The notes under the pieces: generated by a model | Seen by the model: only the letters and a program-made list of their open reading frames with translations | The model's database searches: none | What the model was told of the DNA's origin: nothing | Source: an uncultured Clostridia bacterium | Lineage (GTDB): Bacteria; Bacillota; Clostridia; TANB77; CAG-508 | Direction: 5' to 3' | Length of the DNA: 56,362 nt | Assembly: GCA_934162255.1 (NCBI GenBank) | Contig: CAKPIG010000006.1 | Span: 1-56,362, forward strand | In this document: in pieces, positions 49,320 to 56,362 of the stretch | Layout: each line of letters starts with the position of its first letter | Numbering within the stretch: the first letter of the stretch is position 1 | Position numbers and translations under genes: made by a program

Positions 49320-52300
49320 ATGAATACAATAATAGGAGAACTTGGGAAAAATCCCAAATTTTGTGATTATATAAAATCCATAGAAAATAAAAAAAGCCCG
49401 ATAGCTATATCGGGCTTAACTGACATGGGAATGATACAAATGATATCAGCAACAAGAGAATTTACAAAAAAACCAATATGTATAATTACATATAATGAAA
49501 TACAAGCAAGAAAAATAGTAGAAGATTTAAAATACTTTTCAGATAAAATATATTTCTTTCCCAAAAAAGAAATTGTAACATATGATTATATTGCAGAAAG
49601 TAAAGAACTACCATATGAAAGAATAGAAACACTAAATAAAATAAGAGAAACTAAAAATCCAATTATAGTCACAACAATAGAAGCTGTCATACAGAAAATG
49701 ATAAACCCTAATATATTATACAAAAGTGTAATAAATCTTAAAGTTGGGGAAACATATAAAATAGAAGAATTAAAAGAAAAACTTGTTAATTTAGGTTATG
49801 TGAGATATGAACTCATTGATGGAAGAGGACAATTTAGTGTAAGAGGTGGAATTGTAGATGTATCAATAAATGACAAAGAAGGAATAAGAATTGAATTCTG
49901 GGGAGATGAAATTGACTCAATAAGATATTTCAATATAATAAGTCAAAGGTCAACAGAGAATACAGATAAAATAACAATATATCCTTCACATGAATATATC
50001 TTAGAAAATAATATTCAAACAGTAATTAAAAATATTGAAAGCACAATATATCCAGAAGAAGTGCAGGATATCATTAACCAAGATATAGAAATAATAAAAT
50101 CAGGTTCATATATAAGCAAAATAGATAGATATTTAAATGCTTTTTACAGTGAACCAAGTACAATTATCGACTATCTAAATAGTAATTATATTATAGCATT
50201 AGACGAAATAAACAAAATAGAACAAAGAATTGAAAATGTAAATACAGATACTCAGAATATTATGAAATTATTGATAGAAAAAGAAAAAGTAGTTCCAGAT
50301 ATTCTAAAAAATATATTAAATAAAAATCAATTTGATGAACAATTAGAAAATAAATTAGTAATATATTTAGAAAAATTAAATGATGAAATAAAACTAGAGG
50401 TTGAAAAATATAAATGGATATATAAGGAAAAGAAATTTTTCAAAAGTGAAATAGAAATTTTTATTAAAGAACTAATAAAAGCGCAAGAAGCAAAAAAGAA
50501 AATATATATATTAGCAGAGACAAAAGAAAAAGCAAAAAAAATATGCAAACTCTTAGATGAAAATGAAATTATAAATAAATATGAAGAAGAATTAAACAAA
50601 ACAATAATTACAAAAAATACTGAAAGTATAGTAACAGTAACAGTTGGAAAAATCTCAACAGGTTTTGAGTGCTTTGATACTATGCAAATAGTTGTTCCAA
50701 CACAAGAATTAATCGAAGGAGAAAAAAGAAGAGAATACAAACATTCTGCATTCAAAGAAGGCGAAAAGGTTGTATTTGCAGATTTAAAAGTAGGAGATTA
50801 TGTAGTACACAAAAATTATGGTATAGGAATATTCATAGGAGTAAATACTATTACTGCAGATGGAACAACAAAAGATTATATAAAAATAAAATATTATGGT
50901 GATGATATTTTATATGTTCCAACAAACCAATTAGACAGTATCAGAAAATATGTAGGTGGAGATGAAGGTGGACTTAAAGTAAATAAGCTAGGCACAAAAG
51001 AATGGTTAAAAACGAAGGCAAAAGTTAAGAAAAACTTGCGAGAAGTAGCACAAGAACTAATAGAGCTATATGCTAAAAGAGATAAAGTACAAGGATATGC
51101 ATTTAGCAAAGATACTCCATGGCAAAATCAATTTGAAGATAGTTTTCCATATGAAGAAACTGATGATCAATTGCGTTGCATAGAAGAAGTAAAAAAAGAT
51201 ATGGAATCAAACAAACCTATGGATAGGCTTTTATGTGGAGATGTCGGATATGGAAAAACAGAAGTTGCAATAAGAGCTGCATTTAAGGCAGTAATGAGTG
51301 GAAAACAAGTCGCATATCTAGCTCCGACAACAGTACTTGCAGAACAACAATATAAGAGTTTTAAAGATAGAATGCAAAATTTTGCTATAAAAGTTGAAGT
51401 CTTAGATAGATTTAAAACTTCAAAACAACAAAAAGAAATAATTAATAAAATAAAATTAGGAGAAGTAGACATTATAATAGGAACACATAGAATCTTAAGT
51501 GATGATGTTGAGTTCAAAGACTTAGGATTATTAATAATTGACGAGGAACACAGATTTGGAGTAAAAGCAAAAGAAAAAATAAAGCAATATAAAACAAATG
51601 TAGATGTATTAACGATGACTGCAACACCAATACCAAGAACACTACATATGTCAGTTGTTGGAGTAAGAGATATGTCTGTTATATATGAACCTCCTAAGAC
51701 CAGAAAACCAGTTCAAACATATGTGCTAGAATATGATAAAGAAGTTATAAAAGAAGCAATAACAAAAGAATTAGAAAGAAATGGTCAAGTTTTTTATTTA
51801 TTTAATAATGTAGAAAAAATCATTCAAAAAGCAGATGAAATTTCAAATTTAGTTCCAGAGGCAAGAGTCGCATATGCTCATGGACAAATGTCAGGGAGAG
51901 AAATAGAAGACATAATGAGAGATTTTACAGAAGGAAATATTGATATTCTAGTATGTACAACAATATTAGAATCAGGAATTGATATTCCAAATGCAAATAC
52001 AATCATAATAGAAAATGCTGATAGAATGGGATTAGCACAGCTATATCAAATAAGAGGAAGAGTTGGACGTTCAGATAGGCAAGGTTATGCATATATTACA
52101 TATAAAAGAGACAAACTATTGTCAGAAGTTGCGGACAAAAGGTTAAAAGCCATAAAGGAATTTACTGAATTTGGTTCAGGATTTAAAATAGCCATGAGAG
52201 ACTTAGAAATAAGAGGTGCAGGAAGTTTACTAGGAGAAGTTCAACATGGACATCTTGAACAAGTTGGATATGATACATACTGTAATTTATTGGATGAAGT

Positions 52301-52769
52301 TATAAAAGAAATGAAAGGAATAGAAGTAAAACCAGACTTAGATGTACAAATAGATTTAGATGTTACATGTTATATTCCGGATGAATACATATCTGACTCA
52401 AGTCAAAAAATCGAAATGTATCAAAATATTGCTTTATGCAAAACAGAAGAAGATATACAAAATGTAATAGATGAAATGATAGATAGATTTGGAAACATGC
52501 CAAGTGAAATAGAGAATTTAATAGAAATTGCCAGAATAAAAATGTTATGTAAAAAACATCAAATTTCAAGAGTACAAAGTAAAAGAAATTTTGTTGTATT
52601 CACATTTGAAAGACCAGAGTTAGATATAGATGTTGTAGATTTAGTAAAAAGATATAAAAACAAAATAAAATTCACACAAGGAATCAAACCACAAATAACA
52701 TTAGCACTAGACAATATGTCTGATATAAAAATGCTTATTGAAATAAAAAACTTCTTAGAAATATTATAG
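49320..52769 (+). CDS. mfd: transcription-repair coupling factor Mfd
   Basis: 1149 residues, normal length. UvrB-like N-terminal domains (1-330, 'SVRGGIVDVSI'), RNA polymerase interaction domain (about 480-550, 'LKVGDYVVHKNYGIGIFIGV'), SF2 helicase with Walker A GDVGYGKT (640-647) and DEEH (741-744), the TRG relay, and the C-terminal regulatory domain. It removes stalled RNA polymerase and recruits UvrA. GTAGGAGAAAAAAG precedes ATG. A strong hairpin lies inside codons 25-33 (see findings). Confidence 0.97.
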   Translation: MNTIIGELGKNPKFCDYIKSIENKKSPIAISGLTDMGMIQMISATREFTKKPICIITYNEIQARKIVEDLKYFSDKIYFFPKKEIVTYDYIAESKELPYERIETLNKIRETKNPIIVTTIEAVIQKMINPNILYKSVINLKVGETYKIEELKEKLVNLGYVRYELIDGRGQFSVRGGIVDVSINDKEGIRIEFWGDEIDSIRYFNIISQRSTENTDKITIYPSHEYILENNIQTVIKNIESTIYPEEVQDIINQDIEIIKSGSYISKIDRYLNAFYSEPSTIIDYLNSNYIIALDEINKIEQRIENVNTDTQNIMKLLIEKEKVVPDILKNILNKNQFDEQLENKLVIYLEKLNDEIKLEVEKYKWIYKEKKFFKSEIEIFIKELIKAQEAKKKIYILAETKEKAKKICKLLDENEIINKYEEELNKTIITKNTESIVTVTVGKISTGFECFDTMQIVVPTQELIEGEKRREYKHSAFKEGEKVVFADLKVGDYVVHKNYGIGIFIGVNTITADGTTKDYIKIKYYGDDILYVPTNQLDSIRKYVGGDEGGLKVNKLGTKEWLKTKAKVKKNLREVAQELIELYAKRDKVQGYAFSKDTPWQNQFEDSFPYEETDDQLRCIEEVKKDMESNKPMDRLLCGDVGYGKTEVAIRAAFKAVMSGKQVAYLAPTTVLAEQQYKSFKDRMQNFAIKVEVLDRFKTSKQQKEIINKIKLGEVDIIIGTHRILSDDVEFKDLGLLIIDEEHRFGVKAKEKIKQYKTNVDVLTMTATPIPRTLHMSVVGVRDMSVIYEPPKTRKPVQTYVLEYDKEVIKEAITKELERNGQVFYLFNNVEKIIQKADEISNLVPEARVAYAHGQMSGREIEDIMRDFTEGNIDILVCTTILESGIDIPNANTIIIENADRMGLAQLYQIRGRVGRSDRQGYAYITYKRDKLLSEVADKRLKAIKEFTEFGSGFKIAMRDLEIRGAGSLLGEVQHGHLEQVGYDTYCNLLDEVIKEMKGIEVKPDLDVQIDLDVTCYIPDEYISDSSQKIEMYQNIALCKTEEDIQNVIDEMIDRFGNMPSEIENLIEIARIKMLCKKHQISRVQSKRNFVVFTFERPELDIDVVDLVKRYKNKIKFTQGIKPQITLALDNMSDIKMLIEIKNFLEIL

Positions 52770-52781
52770 ATGGAGGGAAAA

Positions 52782-53576
52782 ATGCAAATAATTTCAAGCA
52801 AGGATAACGAATTAATAAAACATATAAGAAAATTGAAAGATAAAAAATATAGAGATGAAAGTAATGAATTTATAGTAGAAGGAATAAAATTAATTGAAGA
52901 AGCAGTAAATGAAGGTGCAAAGATTAAAAAAATAATTATATGTGAAGAAACAACAAACACTTATGAAATACCAGCTCACATGAAATTAGAAATTGCAAAA
53001 TATGAATGCATATATGTAACAGAAAAAATATTCAATTTAATAACACAAGTTACTAATCCACAAGGAATGATGGCAATAGTAGAAAAAACAAACATTGAAA
53101 AAAATATAGATTTTTCGGAAGATATAATCATATGCTTAGATGATGTGCAAGACCCAGGAAATTTAGGAACTATACTAAGAACGATTGATAGTATTGGATT
53201 GAAACAAGTAATAGTATCAAAAGAAACAGCTGATGCATTTAATCCTAAAGTTGTTCGTTCAACTATGGGGGCTATTTTCAGAGTAAACATAATAGAAACA
53301 AACAATTTAATAGAAACAATTAAACAAATAAAAAAACGTCATTTTAAACTAGTAGTAACATCTTTACAAACAACAAGTAGTATATATGATGTAGAATTTA
53401 ACAAGAAAATAATTGTAATTGGAAATGAATCTAATGGAGTTTCACAAGAAATACAAGAAATGGCAGATGTAAAAGCTAAAATACCAATGCTAGGAAAAAC
53501 AGAAAGTCTAAATGCATCTGTTGCAGCAGGAGTTGTAATGTATGAATATGTCAGACAAAAACTAAATAATAAATAA
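52782..53576 (+). CDS. SpoU/TrmH-family rRNA 2'-O-methyltransferase
   Basis: 264 residues. ATG 52782 is used, with GGAGGG 4 nt before; the ATG at 52770 contains the ribosome binding site. N-terminal substrate-binding domain (1-95, 'LKDKKYRDESNEFIVEGIKL') and SPOUT knot domain with 'LDDVQDPGNLGTILRT', 'STMGAIFRV', 'IVIGNESNGVSQE' and 'LNASVAAGVVMYEY'. It methylates a ribose in 23S rRNA or tRNA; target unknown (RlmB-like or YsgA-like). It follows the mfd stop directly and is co-transcribed. Confidence 0.93.
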   Translation: MQIISSKDNELIKHIRKLKDKKYRDESNEFIVEGIKLIEEAVNEGAKIKKIIICEETTNTYEIPAHMKLEIAKYECIYVTEKIFNLITQVTNPQGMMAIVEKTNIEKNIDFSEDIIICLDDVQDPGNLGTILRTIDSIGLKQVIVSKETADAFNPKVVRSTMGAIFRVNIIETNNLIETIKQIKKRHFKLVVTSLQTTSSIYDVEFNKKIIVIGNESNGVSQEIQEMADVKAKIPMLGKTESLNASVAAGVVMYEYVRQKLNNK

Positions 53577-53578
53577 GT

Positions 53579-53604
53579 AAAGCACATCGTAAATGATGTG
53601 CTTT
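53579..53604 (+). terminator. terminator of the mfd operon
   Basis: AAAGCACATC (53579-53588) with GATGTGCTTT (53595-53604), 6-nt loop. The T-run lies within the stem, followed by AAAC. Confidence 0.6.
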
Positions 53605-53829
53605 AAACATATTAGCAAAAGAATAAAACATAATTACTAATAATAGAGGAAAAAATAAGATTCTGAATTCTTAATTAAATACATTATAATACAATATTCT
53701 AAAAAAGCTGTTGAAAATTGTCGAGAAATCAAAAAAAGTAAAAAAACTTGCGATGAAAACACTCAAAAGTAGCTTGATTTTTAGAAAAACAAGTATTATA
53801 TTAAAACTTATAAGAAGGGGGAAATTTTA

Positions 53830-54153
53830 ATGAAAAACTTTTTTGGAAGCATATTTATAAATCGAGATAAACTAAGAGAAGCGGGAATAAATTATCCAAT
53901 AAAAGTAGAATATTATAAACTAATAAATGAAGAAGAATATGGAATTCAAATTGTAAAAACAGAATATAGAGATAAAATAGGTGTAGAGCAAAATAAAGTA
54001 GAAAAAATAACCAATAATGATAAAGAAATAGAAAGTTTATTATATATAATGAAAGAAAATGAAGTGACACCAATTGCTTTAGAAGATATAATAACTGAAA
54101 TAAAAAATATACAAAGACTTGCAAAAAATAAAAAATTAAGCTACAATACATAA
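53830..54153 (+). CDS. DUF6514-like small protein
   Basis: 107 residues after AAGAAGGGGGAAATTTTA. 'VEYYKLINEEEYGIQIVKTEY' near residue 25 and 'NEVTPIALEDIITE' near 80 fit the DUF6514 family of Clostridia as I remember it. Two-part alpha/beta protein without signal or membrane segment; function unknown. It is 27 nt upstream of topA and very probably co-transcribed with it. The 225 nt before it hold no gene and only weak promoter-like boxes (TTGATT at 53774 with TTATAT). Confidence 0.7.
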   Translation: MKNFFGSIFINRDKLREAGINYPIKVEYYKLINEEEYGIQIVKTEYRDKIGVEQNKVEKITNNDKEIESLLYIMKENEVTPIALEDIITEIKNIQRLAKNKKLSYNT

Positions 54154-54180
54154 GAACAAAACAAAAGGAAGGGAAGAATA

Positions 54181-56175
54181 ATGGCAGATAAATTAGTAAT
54201 AGTAGAATCACCAGCAAAAGCAAATACAATAAAAAAATTTTTGGGTGGAAGTACAAAAGTGCTAGCATCAATGGGGCATATAAGAGATTTGCCAAAATCA
54301 AAGCTAGCAGTGGATGTAGAACATGATTTCGAACCTGAATATATTAATATTAGGGGAAAAGGAGATTTAATCAAAGAACTAAAAAAAGAAGCAAAATCAG
54401 CAAAAAAAGTTTACTTGGCAACTGACCCTGACCGTGAAGGAGAAGCAATAGCATGGCATTTATCAAATATATTAGAAACAGACCCAAGTAAAGTAACAAG
54501 GGTAACATTTAATGAAATAACTAAAAGTGCAGTGCAAAAAGCAATAAAAGAGCCGAGAGATATAGATATTAATTTAGTAGATGCCCAACAAGCAAGAAGA
54601 GTTCTAGATAGAATTGTGGGATACAAGATGAGCCCTGTACTTTGGAAAAAAGTAAGAAGAGGTTTATCTGCAGGAAGAGTCCAATCTGTAGCAGTAAAAT
54701 TAATTGTTGATAGAGAAGAAGAAATTGAAAAGTTTATACCAGAAGAATATTGGAATATATATGTAGATTTGCTAGATGAAAAATCAAAAAAAGAATTTCA
54801 AGCAAAATTCTATGGAAAAGAAGGCAAAAAATTAGAAATTCATAAAAAAGAAGAAGCAGATAGTATATTAGAAAATATAAAAAACGCTATCTATATAATA
54901 GAAGATATAAAAAAAGGAGAAAAGAAAAAAACTCCAGCACCTCCATTTACAACGAGTACTATGCAACAAGAAGCATCAAGAAAATTAGGATTCACATTAA
55001 AAAAGACAATGTCTATTGCACAGGGGTTATATGAAGGTGTAAAAATTTCAGAAAGAGGAACTGTCGGATTAATAACATACATGAGAACCGACTCAACAAG
55101 AATATCAGAAGAAGCAAGAGCAGCAGCAAAAGAACATATAGTTGGAGTATATGGAGAAGAATATTATGAAAATAGATATTATAAAACAAGTAAAGAGGCT
55201 CAAGATGCACATGAAGGTATCAGACCAACATATGCAGATTTAGGACCTGATGCAATAAAAGATGAATTGACAAAAGATCAATATAAATTATATAAATTAA
55301 TATATAATAGATTTATGGCAAGTCAAATGAAATCTGCTATATATGATACTGTAACTGTTACAATAGATGCCAATAAATACACATTCAAAGCAAGTGGACA
55401 AAATTTAAAATTCAAAGGATTTATGACATTATATGTAGAAGGAACGGATGAAAATGAGAAAGAAGAAAGATCTGAAACTATACCAAATTTAGAAATAAAT
55501 CAGGAAGTAAAAAAATTAAAAATAGAACCAAAGCAAAGCTTTACAGAACCACCACCAAGATATACAGAAGCTAGTCTTGTAAAAGCATTAGAAGAAAAGG
55601 ATATAGGTAGACCAAGTACATATTCGCCTACAATAACAACTATATTAGAAAGAAGATATATAGAAAAAGAACAAAAACAGTTGATACCTACAGAACTAGG
55701 AAAAGCAGTTAATAAATTATTAACTGAAAACTTTCCAGATATAATTAATGTAGAATTTACTGCCAAAATTGAGAATGAATTTGATGAAATTGCAGATGGA
55801 AAAGAGAATTGGAAGGAAATGATAAGAGAATTTTATGGACCATTTGCAGAGAATGTTGCAAAAGTAGAAAAAGAACTAGAGCATGTCGAACTTGTTGAAG
55901 AAGTTTCAGATGTCCCATGCGAAAAATGCGGAAGAATGATGGTATATAAATATGGTAAGTTTGGCAAATTTCTAGCTTGCCCTGGATATCCAGAATGCAA
56001 AAACACAAAAACAATAGTAGAAACAATAGATATACCATGCCCAAAATGTGGAGGACAGATACAAGTAAAAAAAGCAAAAAGCAAGAGAAAATACTATATT
56101 TGCGAGAATAATCCTAAGTCATGTGACTATATATCATGGAACAAACCAAGCAAAAAGAAAGAGGCTAAAAATTAG
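54181..56175 (+). CDS. topA: DNA topoisomerase I (type IA)
   Basis: 664 residues after GGAAGGGAAGAATA. TOPRIM domain with 'LVIVESPAKANTIKKFLG' and 'ATDPDREGEAIAWHL'; catalytic Tyr300 (TYMRTDSTRIS); 'GRPSTYSPTITTILERRYIE'. Two C-terminal zinc motifs: CEKCG...CPGYPEC (about 580-605) and CPKCGG...CENNPKSC (about 620-650). It relaxes negative supercoils behind RNA polymerase. Shorter than E. coli TopA but normal for Firmicutes. Confidence 0.97.
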   Translation: MADKLVIVESPAKANTIKKFLGGSTKVLASMGHIRDLPKSKLAVDVEHDFEPEYINIRGKGDLIKELKKEAKSAKKVYLATDPDREGEAIAWHLSNILETDPSKVTRVTFNEITKSAVQKAIKEPRDIDINLVDAQQARRVLDRIVGYKMSPVLWKKVRRGLSAGRVQSVAVKLIVDREEEIEKFIPEEYWNIYVDLLDEKSKKEFQAKFYGKEGKKLEIHKKEEADSILENIKNAIYIIEDIKKGEKKKTPAPPFTTSTMQQEASRKLGFTLKKTMSIAQGLYEGVKISERGTVGLITYMRTDSTRISEEARAAAKEHIVGVYGEEYYENRYYKTSKEAQDAHEGIRPTYADLGPDAIKDELTKDQYKLYKLIYNRFMASQMKSAIYDTVTVTIDANKYTFKASGQNLKFKGFMTLYVEGTDENEKEERSETIPNLEINQEVKKLKIEPKQSFTEPPPRYTEASLVKALEEKDIGRPSTYSPTITTILERRYIEKEQKQLIPTELGKAVNKLLTENFPDIINVEFTAKIENEFDEIADGKENWKEMIREFYGPFAENVAKVEKELEHVELVEEVSDVPCEKCGRMMVYKYGKFGKFLACPGYPECKNTKTIVETIDIPCPKCGGQIQVKKAKSKRKYYICENNPKSCDYISWNKPSKKKEAKN

Positions 56176-56180
56176 CCTCT
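56160..56180. terminator. hairpin at the end of topA
   Basis: AGAGGCTAA (56160-56168) with TTAGCCTCT (56172-56180), 3-nt loop; the topA stop codon is in the right arm. The better T-run is on the minus strand, so it may chiefly stop leftward transcripts. Confidence 0.55.
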
Positions 56181-56211
56181 TCAAAAATATTAAAAAATTT
56201 GTAAAAAAGTG

Positions 56212-56240
56212 TTGACTTTTTAACCTAACGGTGTTAATAT
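56212..56240 (+). promoter_or_regulatory. promoter with operator-like inverted repeat for a gene beyond the window
   Basis: TTGACT (56212-56217), 17-bp spacer, TAATAT (56235-56240). The spacer holds an interrupted palindrome, TTAACC-N4-GGTGTTAA, between the two boxes. No start codon with a ribosome binding site was found before the window ends at 56362. Confidence 0.5.
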
Positions 56241-56362
56241 AAATAAAGACGAAGCAACAGACAAAAATATTAAAAAATATTACAGAAGAATTAGTAAAAA
56301 GTTACAACAAAAAAAGAACAAAAACAACCAAATACTAGTTTTTTATTTTGCCTCAAAAAAGG

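Noticed and set aside
53706..53730. Spo0A-box-like TTGTCGAGA
   Set aside because: One mismatch in a short motif in AT-rich DNA, without a second site or clear promoter geometry.
53755..53832. 25-codon frame MKTLKSSLIF before the DUF6514-like gene
   Set aside because: No ribosome binding site, and it overlaps the true gene's Shine-Dalgarno region.
14662..56362. Template repeat or reverse transcriptase for the putative DGR
   Set aside because: No second GC-rich copy of the VR and no reverse-transcriptase-like protein found by reading the window; it must be outside if it exists.

Overview
The window is AT-rich (roughly 30 % GC by eye) low-GC Gram-positive DNA, most likely from an anaerobic Clostridia-class bacterium, perhaps an uncultured gut lineage. 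The evidence is the Firmicutes-type ylxM-ffh-rpsP-khpA-rimM-trmD-rplS and pyrH-frr-uppS-cdsA-rseP blocks, pyruvate formate-lyase with its activase, strong GGAGG ribosome binding sites, near-consensus sigma-A promoters, and accessory genes common in Clostridia. No rRNA, CRISPR array, insertion sequence, integrase or reverse transcriptase was found.

Layout. (1) 1-2.2 kb: tRNA-Pro and tRNA-Arg on the minus strand around a small nucleotide-binding-like protein, a pentapeptide-repeat protein and a GNAT acetyltransferase. (2) 2.2-14.4 kb: an HtrA protease diverges from a 2474-residue C-A-T-C-A-T-R non-ribosomal peptide synthetase. A 7TM/PAS histidine kinase follows it 3 nt downstream. Next come a minus-strand acidic tail-anchored-like small protein, an REC/HD-GYP response regulator, and a decayed small gene. 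(3) 14.6-16.7 kb: a prepilin-like surface protein with an FGE/C-type-lectin-like module. Its last ~46 codons are abruptly GC-rich, which looks like a diversity-generating-retroelement variable region acted on in trans, and structured non-coding DNA follows. (4) 16.7-43.7 kb: mostly housekeeping: tex, pflB-pflA, pyrH to rseP, a prepilin-like gene, aspS with a membrane spermidine-synthase-like gene, pheST, the ffh/rimM/trmD ribosome block, a LonB-like protease, an OGG-type glycosylase, a small orphan and leuS. (5) 43.8-46.7 kb: a three-gene secretion cassette (SipW-type-signal secreted protein, ER-type signal peptidase, DUF5305 membrane protein). (6) 46.8-56.2 kb: topB, a small orphan under a palindromic operator candidate, mfd, an rRNA methyltransferase, a DUF6514-like gene and topA. 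The window ends in a promoter for a gene beyond it.

How the parts may work together. The NRPS, lacking a thioesterase and ending in a reductase, should release an (N-acyl-)Xaa-Gly-type aldehyde, because the second adenylation domain reads close to the glycine code. The kinase and HD-GYP regulator beside it suggest that product sensing, envelope state or c-di-GMP turnover is linked to the pathway. The DGR-target-like protein, the second prepilin-like protein and the SipW cassette add three cell-surface modules. These functional links are inferences from gene order and motifs only.
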